Origin: Trichoplax sp. H2
Taxonomy: Eukaryota > Placozoa > Uniplacotomia > Trichoplacea
Direction: 5' to 3'
DNA length: 64,000 nt
Assembly: GCA_003344405.1 (NCBI GenBank)
Contig: NOWV01000122.1
Span: 165,449-229,448 of the forward strand
Numbering within the stretch: position 1 is the first letter of the stretch; every line of letters begins with the position of its first letter. Position numbers and translations under genes: made by a program. The notes under the pieces were generated by a model. The model searched no databases. It was not told the DNA's origin and was given only the letters and a program-made list of their open reading frames with translations. Below, one piece after another: positions 1 through 11,100 of the stretch.

Positions 1-2589
1 ATACGCTGTCCAATAACGCTGCAATGCTCAGAAACAAAAGTAATCGCTGTTGTTTAGCAAATAATGGATATTAGTAACAACAAGTACATGGTCCAAATTT
101 CTAGTTGCACAGTAATTAAGAATAAGAAGGATTTTAAAATGTTTATCGCACCTGGGCAAAGAACTGGTGTTTATTGAATAGCCAAATCAAAAAGATCATT
201 GCAAAGCTGTAGTATCGAAAATTTGACATAAGGTTAGTATTCATTGAAAGTTATCACAGCACACCTGTACTACTGTACGTATGGGAGTCTAAAGCTAGTA
301 TCTTTGATTGCATTGTATAAGTTACAGTGTATCTTTGTCATTCTCATCAGCCAAAGCAGCTAGCAGATGCTAAATTGCAAACATTTACACCGCATTTTTA
401 ATCTGCCTTACTTCACAGTTAATCTATTAAAGCAATGTGATTGTTATTGGCTCCATAAACAACGATAAGGCAAACAGTTCAACAAGTCTTGCTACGCTAT
501 GGTAAAATTACAATATGCGTTTAAGCCAGAATAACAAGTGAAAAAATTTATATGCTACTTATAGCTACCGTATGTTAGAGGAGCGGGACTTGCAGGACTA
601 CGACATACACTTTATTAACCGAATTATCACCTTATTAATTACCTGAATATCATGCGTACATTTAATTCACTGTCGTTCATTATTTAATAAACTCGCACGC
701 AATAAGGTAAGGTATAGCCGATTCTAAAATCTCACACTTGCTTTTAGTTGTTGCTTTCGGAAACATAAATATCATCATCATCATCATCATAACAAATTCA
801 ATCATCGTGACATGGCGTACCTGCCAACAATGGATATGGAGGCCAAAATTCTTTTGACAATTACGATGGTAGACTACACAAAAAACGTGAAATAAAAAGT
901 TATACATCTCCTTAGCATTTAATTAGAACGAATTGTAGATCACTACTGCAAGCTAAGCCATTCAGTCTTTCGGTTCTCTAGATAGACATTCATTTATAAA
1001 TAAACGATAAATACATTACCGAATTGGATGGCTTTATTTACAGCTATCATTACATCAATATCGATTTATGGACACGTATACTGGGGTCATTACGTCTAGG
1101 ATAAGATAATGGAGATACCAATTGCTATAGTATGATTTGTCAAACTATCGTTGCATCGTGTCATTTTCTAGTCCTTGCCTAAAATCCATCTATCCTCTCT
1201 TCTATTCCATTAATAAGCTTCGGTATCCCCAAGGCTCGACTCGAAGTTGATATGATTATAAATTACTGCTACTGGCGTCAACTACAGAGGAAAACAGTAC
1301 TGTACATAGATATGTCTATTTTTACTTTATTCCACTTGTTTTCAAAGCTTGTCATTTTCAGTTAATTGGCACCTTATCGAAAACTAATTCTTCGAAGTTC
1401 AACTCAGCAACATGTCTTGTGATAATCGTGAATTGAAAATAGAACAAAATTTTCATCAAGTCAATGTGCTATTGAACATGCTGTACAAGTTAGACTCGTT
1501 TCATTACCCCTAGAATGTAATGATACGCTGAAAGAAGCCATTTTGCCCGATTGGCTTTGAATCATATGTACTGTATACAGTTACGATAATCAATGAATCC
1601 AGTTGTGTCTATGCCGTAGACTTCAAAATAAGGAACACCCCTCCACATTGGGATTACTAGAGTATTGGATTTGATCGATAATAATTAATCCTAGGATAGA
1701 TTGATCTGTAGTACAGTAAAATTGGTTAGGTGACACCAATGATCAAGGATACAAGAGTAATTTCTTGAATGATTTTATGTCTTCATCAAGCAAGTCAATT
1801 AGATTCCTACTGACGAGATGGGACAGTGCTTGGTTTCAACTGTACAGTATAGCACTCTAGTCTACTGTCTATTTTAATTTCTTACAGGGACACTTTGAAG
1901 TAATTTTATCGTTTTGTGTATTTTTCTTTGGATAGTAGTCTACTGGAGCTTAAAGTAGGCTGTTTAATCCATGTATAGTACTGATAGCATGCATTTTAGC
2001 CATTACACTGGATAGGATACTTACGCATTTACTTTGATCTCCTTGAAACAAGGTACAATTCATTGAAGTCATCTTGAACGATAGGCCAACTACAAGAGCA
2101 CTGGAAACAACGAAAATGCCAGAGGGAGTAACAGCGCTAATGACGATGATGGACGAGTGGATGCTTATATAATATAGGCTTTTCCAGTAATAATCAATGG
2201 AAAAGGAATACAACTACTTGACCTTATTCTCTCCAGTCGCCAACACTCGCTAACTATTCCTAATTAGTGGGCTATGAAAATTGACAAAAATAGTGCTGAC
2301 TGTCAGAAATGGCGACGCCTAATGTCCTCCTGCTGTACTGTAGTCTACACTACAACATAGATCACCGTCTTGAAGGAAAACACCCAACGATTTTCAATTT
2401 CTTTAGCAATGGCAGACTACTGGTGGTTCATATTCAATCTACAAGTCCTCAGCTATAAGTATTTCAATCCCACTCTTGGGTTTTGCAGCGACGACGTTCA
2501 AGAAAATTGGCAATTTATGTCAACTCCGCTACACCAATATTATTCTAACCTACCAACCGTTTTGGCGTCGGCTGCCCAACAAGATCGCA
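1..2589. other. Intergenic, no gene seen
   Basis: No convincing reading frame longer than about 90 codons is present. The short open frames lack domains, good start contexts or coding-like composition. The only structure noted is a small ATC microsatellite at 771-790. Short exons of a gene lying mostly outside the window cannot be excluded. Confidence 0.5.
771..790. repeat. (ATC)n microsatellite
   Basis: About six to seven uninterrupted ATC units are read directly from the sequence. It lies in non-coding DNA. Confidence 0.85.
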
Positions 2590-3360
2590 GCCCCACCCCT
2601 ATTCAGAGTACTGTACAGTACTGTAGGTGCTGTACTGTACTGTACTGTACACTACAGCGTACAGCTTGATCGCTCTTGGACGGACAGACATAGACCGTTC
2701 CTACTAGTCATTTTTCAATCGGTCAGAAACATCCGTCTGTCTGAGGTAAGCGAACAGTCCAGGTCTTCTACAGTAGTACTGTAGTCCATGACTGTACAGT
2801 ACAGTACAGTGTACTGTACAGTATACACTATACAGTACTGTACACTGTACAGCGTACGGCTTGATCGCTCTTGGACGGACAGACATAGACCGTTCCTGCT
2901 GCCGTAGTCATTTTTCAATCGGTCAGAAACGCCCGTCTGTCTGAGGTGAGCGAACAGTCCAGGTCTTCTAGTAGTCCATGACTGTACAGTAGGCCCAGCC
3001 ATAATAACCCCGATTACTCAGATACTCAGCGTAAATAGATTAAACGATGATAAATAATGTATCATCGTTTAAGCTATTTACGCTGAGTATCTGAGTAATC
3101 GGGGTTATTATGGCTGGGCCTACTGTACAGTACCGTACTGTACCGTTTGATCGCTTCTTGGACGGACAGACATAGACCGTTCCTACTACAGTATTATACA
3201 AGTAGTCATTTTTCAATATTGACGACCTCAATCGGTCAGAAACGTCCGTCTGTCCGAGGCGAGCGAACAGTCCAGGTTGTCTAGTAGTCCATGACAGTGC
3301 AGTGTACAAAATAACAAGTCCAATGCAGGACACTGGCGTGCATACTGTACAGTGCACACT
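2590..3360. repeat. GTAC-rich tandem repeat, three diverged units
   Basis: Three related units lie near 2655-2792, 2850-2982 and 3141-3295. Each runs from a TTGATCGCT(T)CTTGGACGGAC start, through CATTTTTCAAT and GGTCAGAAAC, to an end at AGTAGTCCATGAC. They are separated by dense self-complementary GTAC, CTGTAC and TGTACAG motifs. The array is clearly less AT-rich than its surroundings. The open frames across it on both strands translate mainly the repeat itself, so they are not treated as genes. The spacer between units 2 and 3 is the long hairpin listed separately. Confidence 0.8.
2981..3131. repeat. Long near-perfect inverted repeat (hairpin)
   Basis: The left arm starts ACTGTACAGTAGGCCCAGCC at 2981. 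The right arm ends with its reverse complement at 3131. The arms are about 72 bases long with one mismatch (ATTAAACG on the left against the complement of CGTTTAAG on the right) and a loop of about 7 bases around 3053-3059. A transcript through it would fold into an almost perfect stem. It could be a foldback element, a recent inverted duplication or an assembly fold-back error. No terminal target-site duplication is evident beyond the flanking GTAC repeats. Confidence 0.85.
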
Positions 3361-4942
3361 CAAGGACTAATCGATACTATTCTACTCTATAGTATGATGA
3401 CAGCATTGCAAAACACAGACTTCTAACCTGAAGACTACAGTGTAATATGCTTCTTGCAGTATAAAATGATTGATGTTAAAAGTGATGAACGGTTGAAGAG
3501 GAGGTTTTATTGATAGAATGACAGTAAACACACATAGGTAGAACATTCATTAATGAACTGTATAATCCATGGACAACTGGACGGCAAGGACCTGAAGAAA
3601 AGATGATGTCATCTCTACTTTCCCCGTACAGTACACACTGTGTACAGTACTCACGGTGTTAGAGGAAGACCTGGACAGTGGACAGCTGGACTGATCACCT
3701 CCCCTCAGGCGGACAGACTTTTCTACAATACCAAATATGGCCGAAAAATAGGAACAATAACTATTTAGTATGGATCTTCCTAGTCTGTTTTCCCCAAATC
3801 ACTAGGTCCTAATTGAATTTATTAACTAGAAATTCAATTAAATAAACATTGACAATCCTATGCACAATTATACTGTAGCTGTTTCCTAGCAGAACTTTCA
3901 TGTAGCCATAGAGGTAAGAAGAACGGTTACATTAAAGTTCTGCTGGCAATCCGATGTAACAGATTCCATGCAATATGAATTATAATAATTTAGTAACAAT
4001 CAGTCCATTTAGAATTGACCGTCTGCATACTCGGCTGATGCGTGAATATTGGTGCATCTAGCTTAGTAATCCAAACTTAATTCAAATAATTGCATTCTGT
4101 TATTACTTGATAACCCATTTACTACGTGTTAAGAGCTATTGGTTAATTTATAGTTCATGAATAAAGTACTATCGACGCGTTAATCAAACAAAAATGGTTT
4201 GCAATAACATCCTGAAAATCGTAAAATACTCTCTCTTCGAAAGAACTCCTATATAAGTATAGATCGAGCCGAAGGCATTCTTAATATGGCCGGACATCAG
4301 TTTAGTCTTGAAATAATCTCACCAGCACTATTTCATCTGTAGTATGATACAGCTGTGTCGGCAAAGCATGCCTGTAATACATGATCCAAACAATCAAAAT
4401 AGTATTCATCAATATCAAGCCTAATTCTTTAATTCCATTGGTAATAGTAAAAGAATAGGTATCAAGCGGTGATGATGAAAAGCATACTTGGGAGTAGTAA
4501 ATAAAATGATTTTGTTTGCTGCAATAACAGTGTACCGTATTCCCTTATTCAATCAATCGTAAATGGTAGACAACAAGCTATTTTATATTGGATTGAATTA
4601 GATGCTCTTACCTCCCGCTAAAGGATATTACTCATCAGTCAGTATAAATGTTTGTACTATCACGTTTATTCGTCCAATCGAACTCATGGCCTTCGGTCAC
4701 AATCATCAACGTTAATGCTAATATTACCGTCCATCAATAAAATTCTGCAAAAACTTACATGGTGTCGGTTATTCCTATTGGTAATGTATTAAATGAATTT
4801 CATTACTTTCCTAATGAAGTGTAGCCTTCAAGCATACTGTCGATCATTGGCGCTACAGTATTAATGTACGATAACTATTTCTGTTAAATTAGATCCCTGA
4901 TCGATATACGACTTAGGTTATGACAATTTTTTCCCCGCGCAG
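3361..4942. other. Intergenic, no gene seen
   Basis: No supportable coding region is present. A 15-base odd palindrome (GTACACACTGTGTAC, 3631-3645) sits among further GTAC motifs and appears to be a stray of the upstream repeat. The last 20 or so bases form the polypyrimidine tract and AG described with the next gene. Confidence 0.5.
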
Positions 4943-4963
4943 ATGATTAAAGAACGAAAATAA
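4921..4963 (+). promoter_or_regulatory. Candidate 5' splice acceptor and overlapping uORF
   Basis: A pyrimidine run (TTTTTTCCCC) followed by GCGCAG ends at 4942 and looks like a 3' splice site, implying an upstream 5' UTR exon. The next base opens an ATG (4943) that reads six codons to TAA (4961-4963). The last A of that stop is the first base of the main ATG, giving TAATG. If translated, the mini-ORF would place the main start in a termination-reinitiation arrangement. If the acceptor is used, that first ATG would lie at the exon junction. Confidence 0.4.
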
Positions 4964-5681
4964 TGAAGGCGTTAATTATACTCGCGTATGCCATATTCTT
5001 TCTTCACCAGGCTTCTCTCAGTCATGCTAGCCTTGCTACTATTAACGGACCCCATGATAAAGAAAAACATGCAAACTATGATGAAAACTATTTTATTAAC
5101 GGAGAATTCAACGTTGAGGATATTTCATCCCTAGAAGATAGTTTAGCTCATAATGCGAATGATCAAGACATTGCCCAAGATGATCTATTGGCAGACGATG
5201 ACCGACTTGCTGAAGAGGCCACGGAGAAACATCATGTAAGTTCAAATGTCAATTTCATTTCATTTCATGCAACAGATGCCTTTAGTTAATAGAGACTTGA
5301 TAATTACTACCTATAAAAATATTCTACTTTCTACGACGATGGCTAAGACAGTATAACAAGTATCTTTCGTCGATTTTAAATGCTTGCGACGCTGATCGAT
5401 GAATATGAGCCACGTAAAGCTATAAATTGATTTTCGCTTCGTGTGTATTTTGCTTATTGTTATTTAACTAGTGGATACGTCGTCGTCGTCGTCGCCGCCG
5501 TCGTCGCCATTATTTGTCATGGCCTTCTATTAGACATTTTGGTCGTCCTATTCCTACTTCCAGTTTACCAGGTCATCTATATAATGTGTTTATTAGTCGA
5601 CGACGCCGCTACAGACCTAGTGATGGCTCTAATCACTACTTTCGAGGCCGATACTACTTTAATCGTCGAAAATATCATTAG
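4963..5681 (+). CDS. Secreted charge-compensated peptide precursor, two exons
   Basis: I join exon 1 (4963-5235) to exon 2 (5472-5681). Exon 1 ends at a strong CAT/GTAAGT donor, exon 2 starts after TTATTTAACTAG, both junctions are phase 0, and the intron is 236 bp. The product is 160 residues. Residues 1-22 are a typical signal peptide (MKALIILAYAIFFLHQ, then small residues). Residues 23-91 are acidic, with about 19 Asp/Glu against 4 Lys/Arg. Residues 92-160 are strongly basic, with about 21 Arg including a run of ten near residues 94-103, an RRRR near 134 and a second RR near 156. No cysteine is present after the signal region. Such acidic-pro/basic-mature layouts occur in cationic antimicrobial precursors such as the cnidarian arminins, and in neuropeptide precursors; I cannot assign either. 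Without splicing, exon 1 would read on to a stop at 5287-5289. I recognise no named homologue. Confidence 0.65.
5478..5507 (+). repeat. (CGT/CGC)n microsatellite inside exon 2
   Basis: Ten consecutive CGY triplets sit just inside exon 2 and encode the decaarginine run. In the other forward frame the same bases would read as a hydrophobic Val/Ala run, which I judge to be an artefact. The tract is much more GC-rich than its surroundings. Confidence 0.8.
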
Positions 5682-5879
5682 TATTGTAATTTCTTGATCT
5701 TGCCTATCTAAATGGGCAAGGGTAGTTGGCTCTTGCTACAAGCATGAAAACAGGTACTATGCTCTCTACCCAAATCTTGCTTTCTCATTTCAATACATTA
5801 AATCTGGTTTTGGTGAAGGACCGTGGATAACCAATGGTTTCAGGAAATACATTAGAAAATATTTTGACGTTTAGTAAAG

Positions 5880-5885
5880 AATAAA
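5880..5885 (+). terminator. Candidate polyadenylation signal AATAAA
   Basis: An AATAAA hexamer lies about 200 bases after the proposed stop codon of the secreted precursor gene. In DNA this AT-rich such hexamers occur by chance, so this is only consistent with the gene model. Confidence 0.4.
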
Positions 5886-7015
5886 CTATTTGCACCTAAT
5901 CACTCTCAAGAAAAATGATTTGAATGTTTTCATCATTGCTTTAACTAAATTCAATCCAAAGCCCTAATCAATAAGGATGTATGATATCTAACTTCTTTAC
6001 AACTATGGTATTAGAAACTAGCGAATTAATATTTCAAATCTTAATTACGGCGACTATTTTAAACGAGCTACGTAGAATTAGTAATAAAATTACTTGTTAC
6101 ACAATATACAGGATGTTAACTATAGTGTCTCTCTCGCTTTCAAAATAAAAAATCATCAGTATTAATGTTAATAAAGAGTGCAGCCATTAATATATCTGTC
6201 TTACGCTGTGGTATATCACTGTTATGTATAATGTTGGAAAGAAATAGCTATCTTGTATCAGTAAGCACGTATTCAATCTTCAATAATGTCCATCATGATT
6301 GCAGTAATGCTATATTCAAAATAGATAGAGTTGAATAAAATCTTCTCTACGTAATAAATGTTTTTCCTTAGAGTTAATTAAAGCCTATTACTGTGTCGTT
6401 TAAATTGAAGATAAAGCCTAAAATTATTATTGTGAAGAGTTGCGCTTTAAATAAGCAAAACAAGTAGCTACAAATAATGCCCAGGTGATGTACTGAGTCA
6501 TAAATATTTCTCTATATTTGCTTTGTGTTGCAAATTTGCAATGGGAATAGCAGATTGTAATTTCAACATCTCAAGATATTATATAATAGGGAATTAACTT
6601 CAGCTATCACTATCTTAAGGGTTACTGGTACTACCTAAAGTAGCGATAATGAGGATATCACTCTAAAAACTTGCTTACCATCTAGATCAATTAAAAAAAA
6701 ATGTAAATATCATCCAATCAGTTATAACAACTAAGAGCTAAAAGTACATGATCAGGACAAAGTAGAGCTCAGGTGTGCTAGAGTAAAATTTATCATTTTC
6801 TAATTCGAAGCAAACGAGAAGTCGATTTGTAACTGTATCGTCAGTGAAAAGTTATCCTGAACGCCATACTATATTATCATGAATTCATAATCTACTCTTT
6901 GCTGATTTATAAAGTATACGAGTAGATACCTATAGGGCCACGATACTTCTCACTCAATACTATATGCCAGACAACAAGCAAAGCATAGACAATTTGCTGT
7001 AGGAACTCGCATAAG
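5886..7015. other. Intergenic, no gene seen
   Basis: AT-rich sequence without a supportable reading frame or RNA gene. It ends at the target-site duplication of the solo LTR that follows. Confidence 0.5.
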
Positions 7016-7020
7016 CCAGT

Positions 7021-7653
7021 TGTTACAGTGTTAAATACTGTATTACAGTAGAAATAACTATGTTAGGATAATTCTGTTAGACTATCCTTATTTAGTTAAC
7101 TTCTAATTTGGATATACTGTATTTTAATATAGCACTGACTTTTTATGACAGTGACACTTATACACATACTGAAATTATAATAGTTATAATAGGGAATGCA
7201 AATCATCTGCTTACAGTTCGAATCATTGTGATTGTAATTTACTTATGATAGACTGTAAATTATCATGGAAATGTTCCGTGATAGGACATATCGTAATCTG
7301 ACTATTCTGTATTAGTCATTATATGTCTATGTTCATAAATACTGTTGTCTGCATTAAGGGAGCAGTAGCTAAAATTAATATCTAATTCAGTAAATGATTC
7401 TAATGTTAATTGTATTAACTATGACTCATGAACTATTGAGGAATAGTATATAAATGCAGTATATCGTGAAATAAAGAAGAATTGTCTAACTTAGTGTTTA
7501 ACGTAAAATACGAGGCGTTTAAGTCTTTGTGTAGTCTGCTAGTAGAGCAAAAGTGTTTGTGATAGTGCAGATATCGTTCCTTGATACGTGGTTCAAGGAA
7601 TTGACTTATTGATCGTATATTGCGTTATCTTGTTGCAAAGCTGCTTTGTGACA
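7021..7653 (+). mobile_element. Solo LTR, family A, copy 1 (633 bp)
   Basis: The element begins TGTTACAGTG and ends CTTTGTGACA, so it has the TG...CA ends of a long terminal repeat. It is bounded by an exact 5-bp target-site duplication CCAGT (7016-7020 and 7654-7658). A TATA-like TATATAAATG near 7447 and an AATAAA about 25 bases later fit LTR promoter and polyadenylation signals and set the orientation. No internal region, primer binding site or polyprotein follows, so this is a solo LTR left by recombination between two LTRs. Two further family members lie at 22562-23188 (inverted) and 27865-28494. Confidence 0.9.
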
Positions 7654-7739
7654 CCAGTTTATGAGCCATTGCAATAACTATTAACTCTAAGACTAACTGC
7701 AATTCTATCCATCAGTGCTAACAATATTTGCTTAATAGT

Positions 7740-8170
7740 CTTTGTAGCACAAAACGCATAGATCAAATTGATTTAGTAGGGATAGCCTATACAGATCAGG
7801 ATTGCAAATTAAGATTATAAAAGCCAACGGAAATAATATTAAACTCTTTAAAAAACGCATAAAAGTTTGCGTAGGGTATCTCTTCGCAATAAGTTTTGCT
7901 ATGAGCGCGATAGAGACAAACCTAAATAGACCTGGAGTGATAATTAAAATTGTAAAAGCCAATAGAAATTCTTCATTTCCTACACCATGAACGAAATGAA
8001 ATATAGTATAAAAGTCTATGTAGGGTATCTCTGCACAAGATCTTGTTATGAATTTACGCTGATAAACCTAAATGAAGCAAGATTGTTAATTAATATTTTA
8101 AAAGCAATTGAAAGTAATTTTGTACACAATGAAGTATAAAGCCTATACAGGATGCTATCTTTTTAGTCGT
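7740..8170. repeat. Decayed tandem repeat, roughly 150-bp period
   Basis: Related blocks recur. AAAAGCCAA(C/T) near 7822 and 7960 is followed by GTAGGGTATCTCT near 7871 and 8020. A weaker third block (TATTTTAAAAGCAATTG, near 8094) follows. The units are strongly diverged with internal indels. The short opposed open frames across this stretch come from the repeat and show no domain. Origin unknown. Confidence 0.55.
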
Positions 8171-11100
8171 AATACCTCGCTATTAATCTTACGATATTAT
8201 CTGCTTTATTCAGAAAGACCCTAAAAGCACGCATAAAATTACTGCATTAACATGGTATATCAGAATGTAGAACATGCTCTGTAATTGGTTTAAACATTAT
8301 TACTCATAAAAATAGTAAAGAATCTTAATTTAGCTGAAGTCGTTGTCATTCATCTAATTGAGCATATGGAATAATACTGGATCAAGCACCGCTAACGAAA
8401 AATGTTGTTTTGTAATAAACTAAGACATTAAAACTATATTTCGGTTAGTAAGTGGCATACTCTATATCTGTCACCAGTTAAATCGGCATTAACGAAAAGG
8501 CAAAGTATCAGCGCTTCTTATCGATATAGCAAAGCTACTTGTAGATTAATAATACTTACAATTACTATTTGAATGCTAGATCCCATACTGATATTGCAGA
8601 TAATAACTTCAATTTTTTTGCTACAGAGAGCTATTTATCAACTTGTAGGACTCTATGCTAGTCATCATGAGCTACTGTTGCAACTCCAACACGATATATC
8701 TACATTTTATTGAATGAAAGCAATCCCATTTTAAATAAAAGATTTTTCGTACTCGGGTGATCAATAATTTCATTAATATTCTTTATACTAAAAACAACAA
8801 CAATACTTCAAACATTACTGCTGAGAATACGGAAATACATATATTGATTTAAACCACAATTGAGCCGTTACTAATATTCATACCTTACGAACTCGCACAG
8901 TAGTATATATATACGAGTATATATATTAATAGTATAGTTTTGTGCATATCGAGAATAAATTTAATGTAGTAACACCAACTTTTGAGTTTACTTTTTTCAA
9001 CCCTATTAAATAAATTTAAATAAAAAATTTCATTATTTAAAATTACTCAAAGTTGAAATTACATAAACTAACCTTAAGTTGAGACCAGTAAGAGAGAATA
9101 AGTGATAGTTTCGCTTAACTTGGAGTCACTCAGAAGGATGCTTACATCATTAAGTAATATTTACTAATATTTTCCGGCCTCGAATTACAGTACTTAAGTA
9201 ACTCAACTCTAATGAAATTTAAACCAATAGATTTATTAATGCATTGATGTAACAGTTTAAGCACTTTCTACGTAGTATCTTAATGTAAGTCTGGCACCAA
9301 GGAAGGCAATATTCGACAACATCAATTGCTTTCTAATATTGTAATTCACTATATCCCTACCTTGCGGGTAGTATTGCATTTTGTATCTAATATACATAAA
9401 TTCATAAATATTTTACCCTTTGTTAGCATAACGATATAGTTTAACAGTCTTAATCGAAAATAGTACCGTAGATATAGAAATATATAATAAGGAAAATGAT
9501 TACTATAATATATGAATAAGTAAATTGAATAGATAGATGATTGTTTTCTCGTAAAAAGAGTAATACATTTTTTAACTAAAATAACTATCGTCGTATATCA
9601 TTAATGGTCCATAGGGTAAGCCTGGAACTATAGCATACTCACACAAAAAATTTGCTAAATGTATCAGTTCGCCATTTCTGCTTACTTACTACCAAGACAG
9701 CTACTTCTTCTACAGGTACAGAAACTAATACAATTTTATCTAAGTCTCAGTCACGAATAATATGTAAAATAAAAATAAAATTTTAAAATATCTACTTATC
9801 ACCTATCTTATGTATCTTATTATCTTACGATATTTACTCCGAGAGTAGCTTTCAAAAATTGATCATTTTGTTCATCAACCTATGTTTACATGCTTTCACT
9901 AAGAACGCAACGTACTATCATGATCCGCAAACTCTACTAGCCAAATTTAGGGCTATGATGTAGGCTATGTTGTCTCATATAGTGAAATCTTACACATCCA
10001 TATCAAGAGTTACAGACGATTACATATTAATATTAAATCTTACATACTCATCTATCTTACGTTATAATTGTCATTACTTACTCTGTACAATACTGTACAT
10101 ATCTGCCTATATAAATTTACTTATACTTCTCGTGACAAAGATATACCGGAGATATTTCTGCATTTTCACCTATTTCGAACTACAGTATTGATCAAGATTA
10201 ATTATCCGTGACAGCTATGAACCTTTTCGTTAAGTTTCACGGCAGAAATAATATAGACCTTCCCTTTATGCTCTATTTTAAAATACGCCAGGGTATACAT
10301 AGAACATGTACAGTCATGATCAGAACATGACCTGACCTTTGAGTCTTCCCATAAATTAGGTAAGCTTGATTACTATATTTTATTTCGATGCCGTATTTAA
10401 CGCTATTGCTCACTAAATAAGCCCACAACTACTTTTAAAAAACTAAGAACTTTAAAGTAAGTAAGAGAGACCGCATAAATTGTATTATAGCTAATAATCA
10501 CTAAAGTACCGTGTTACAATCCAATTGCATGTACTGTAATTGTATAATTATTAATATTATAGCACAACTCAGATGACTATAAATAACTTTGTTATGTCAA
10601 TGAATATACGCATATCTATTAGTATATTTACAGCATCATAGACCAAAATTGACAAGCTATAAATTTATTAGCGTTTCTATTTCGCATTATGTTATCAAAT
10701 AAGTTAGTCTAATTTACAATTCGCTTTAATTAAATAGATCGTAAATAAAATGTTGTTATGTTGATCCTGTACTTGATATTATTTTTTAAAGTAGATTAGC
10801 GAACGGTATACACCTCCCATAAATTAAATGGAAAGTTTTACTTTAAGTACCTTTATTTCTTATGCTATATCACTGAATAAATTTAATATAGCATGATAAT
10901 ATAATTCGGTAAGACCGATAATTTATAGAATCTTACAAAGTATAGTATTATTTCTTTTAAAATGTGGTATCCTGGCGTATAGTTTACTGACGTTTTGAAT
11001 AACGCTATATCAAATTAAGCTGTGCCAACAAATCATAAAGCTATTAACAGAAGGCTACATGCACATCACGAACACGTTATTCTAGTCAATAAAAACATGT

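Noticed and set aside
2370-3363. Overlapping 60-107 codon frames on both strands with CTVQYCT-like text
   Set aside because: They are translations of the GTAC repeat and appear in several frames at once.
5443-5697. Hydrophobic 84-codon frame overlapping exon 2 of the secreted precursor
   Set aside because: It opens at GTG, and its Val/Ala run is the shifted reading of the CGT microsatellite. The frame joined by the splice sites gives a coherent basic domain with a matching signal-peptide exon.
7200-7215. AGTTCGAATCATT as a tRNA T-arm
   Set aside because: It lies inside the family A LTR, and no cloverleaf stems or B-box continuation accompany it.
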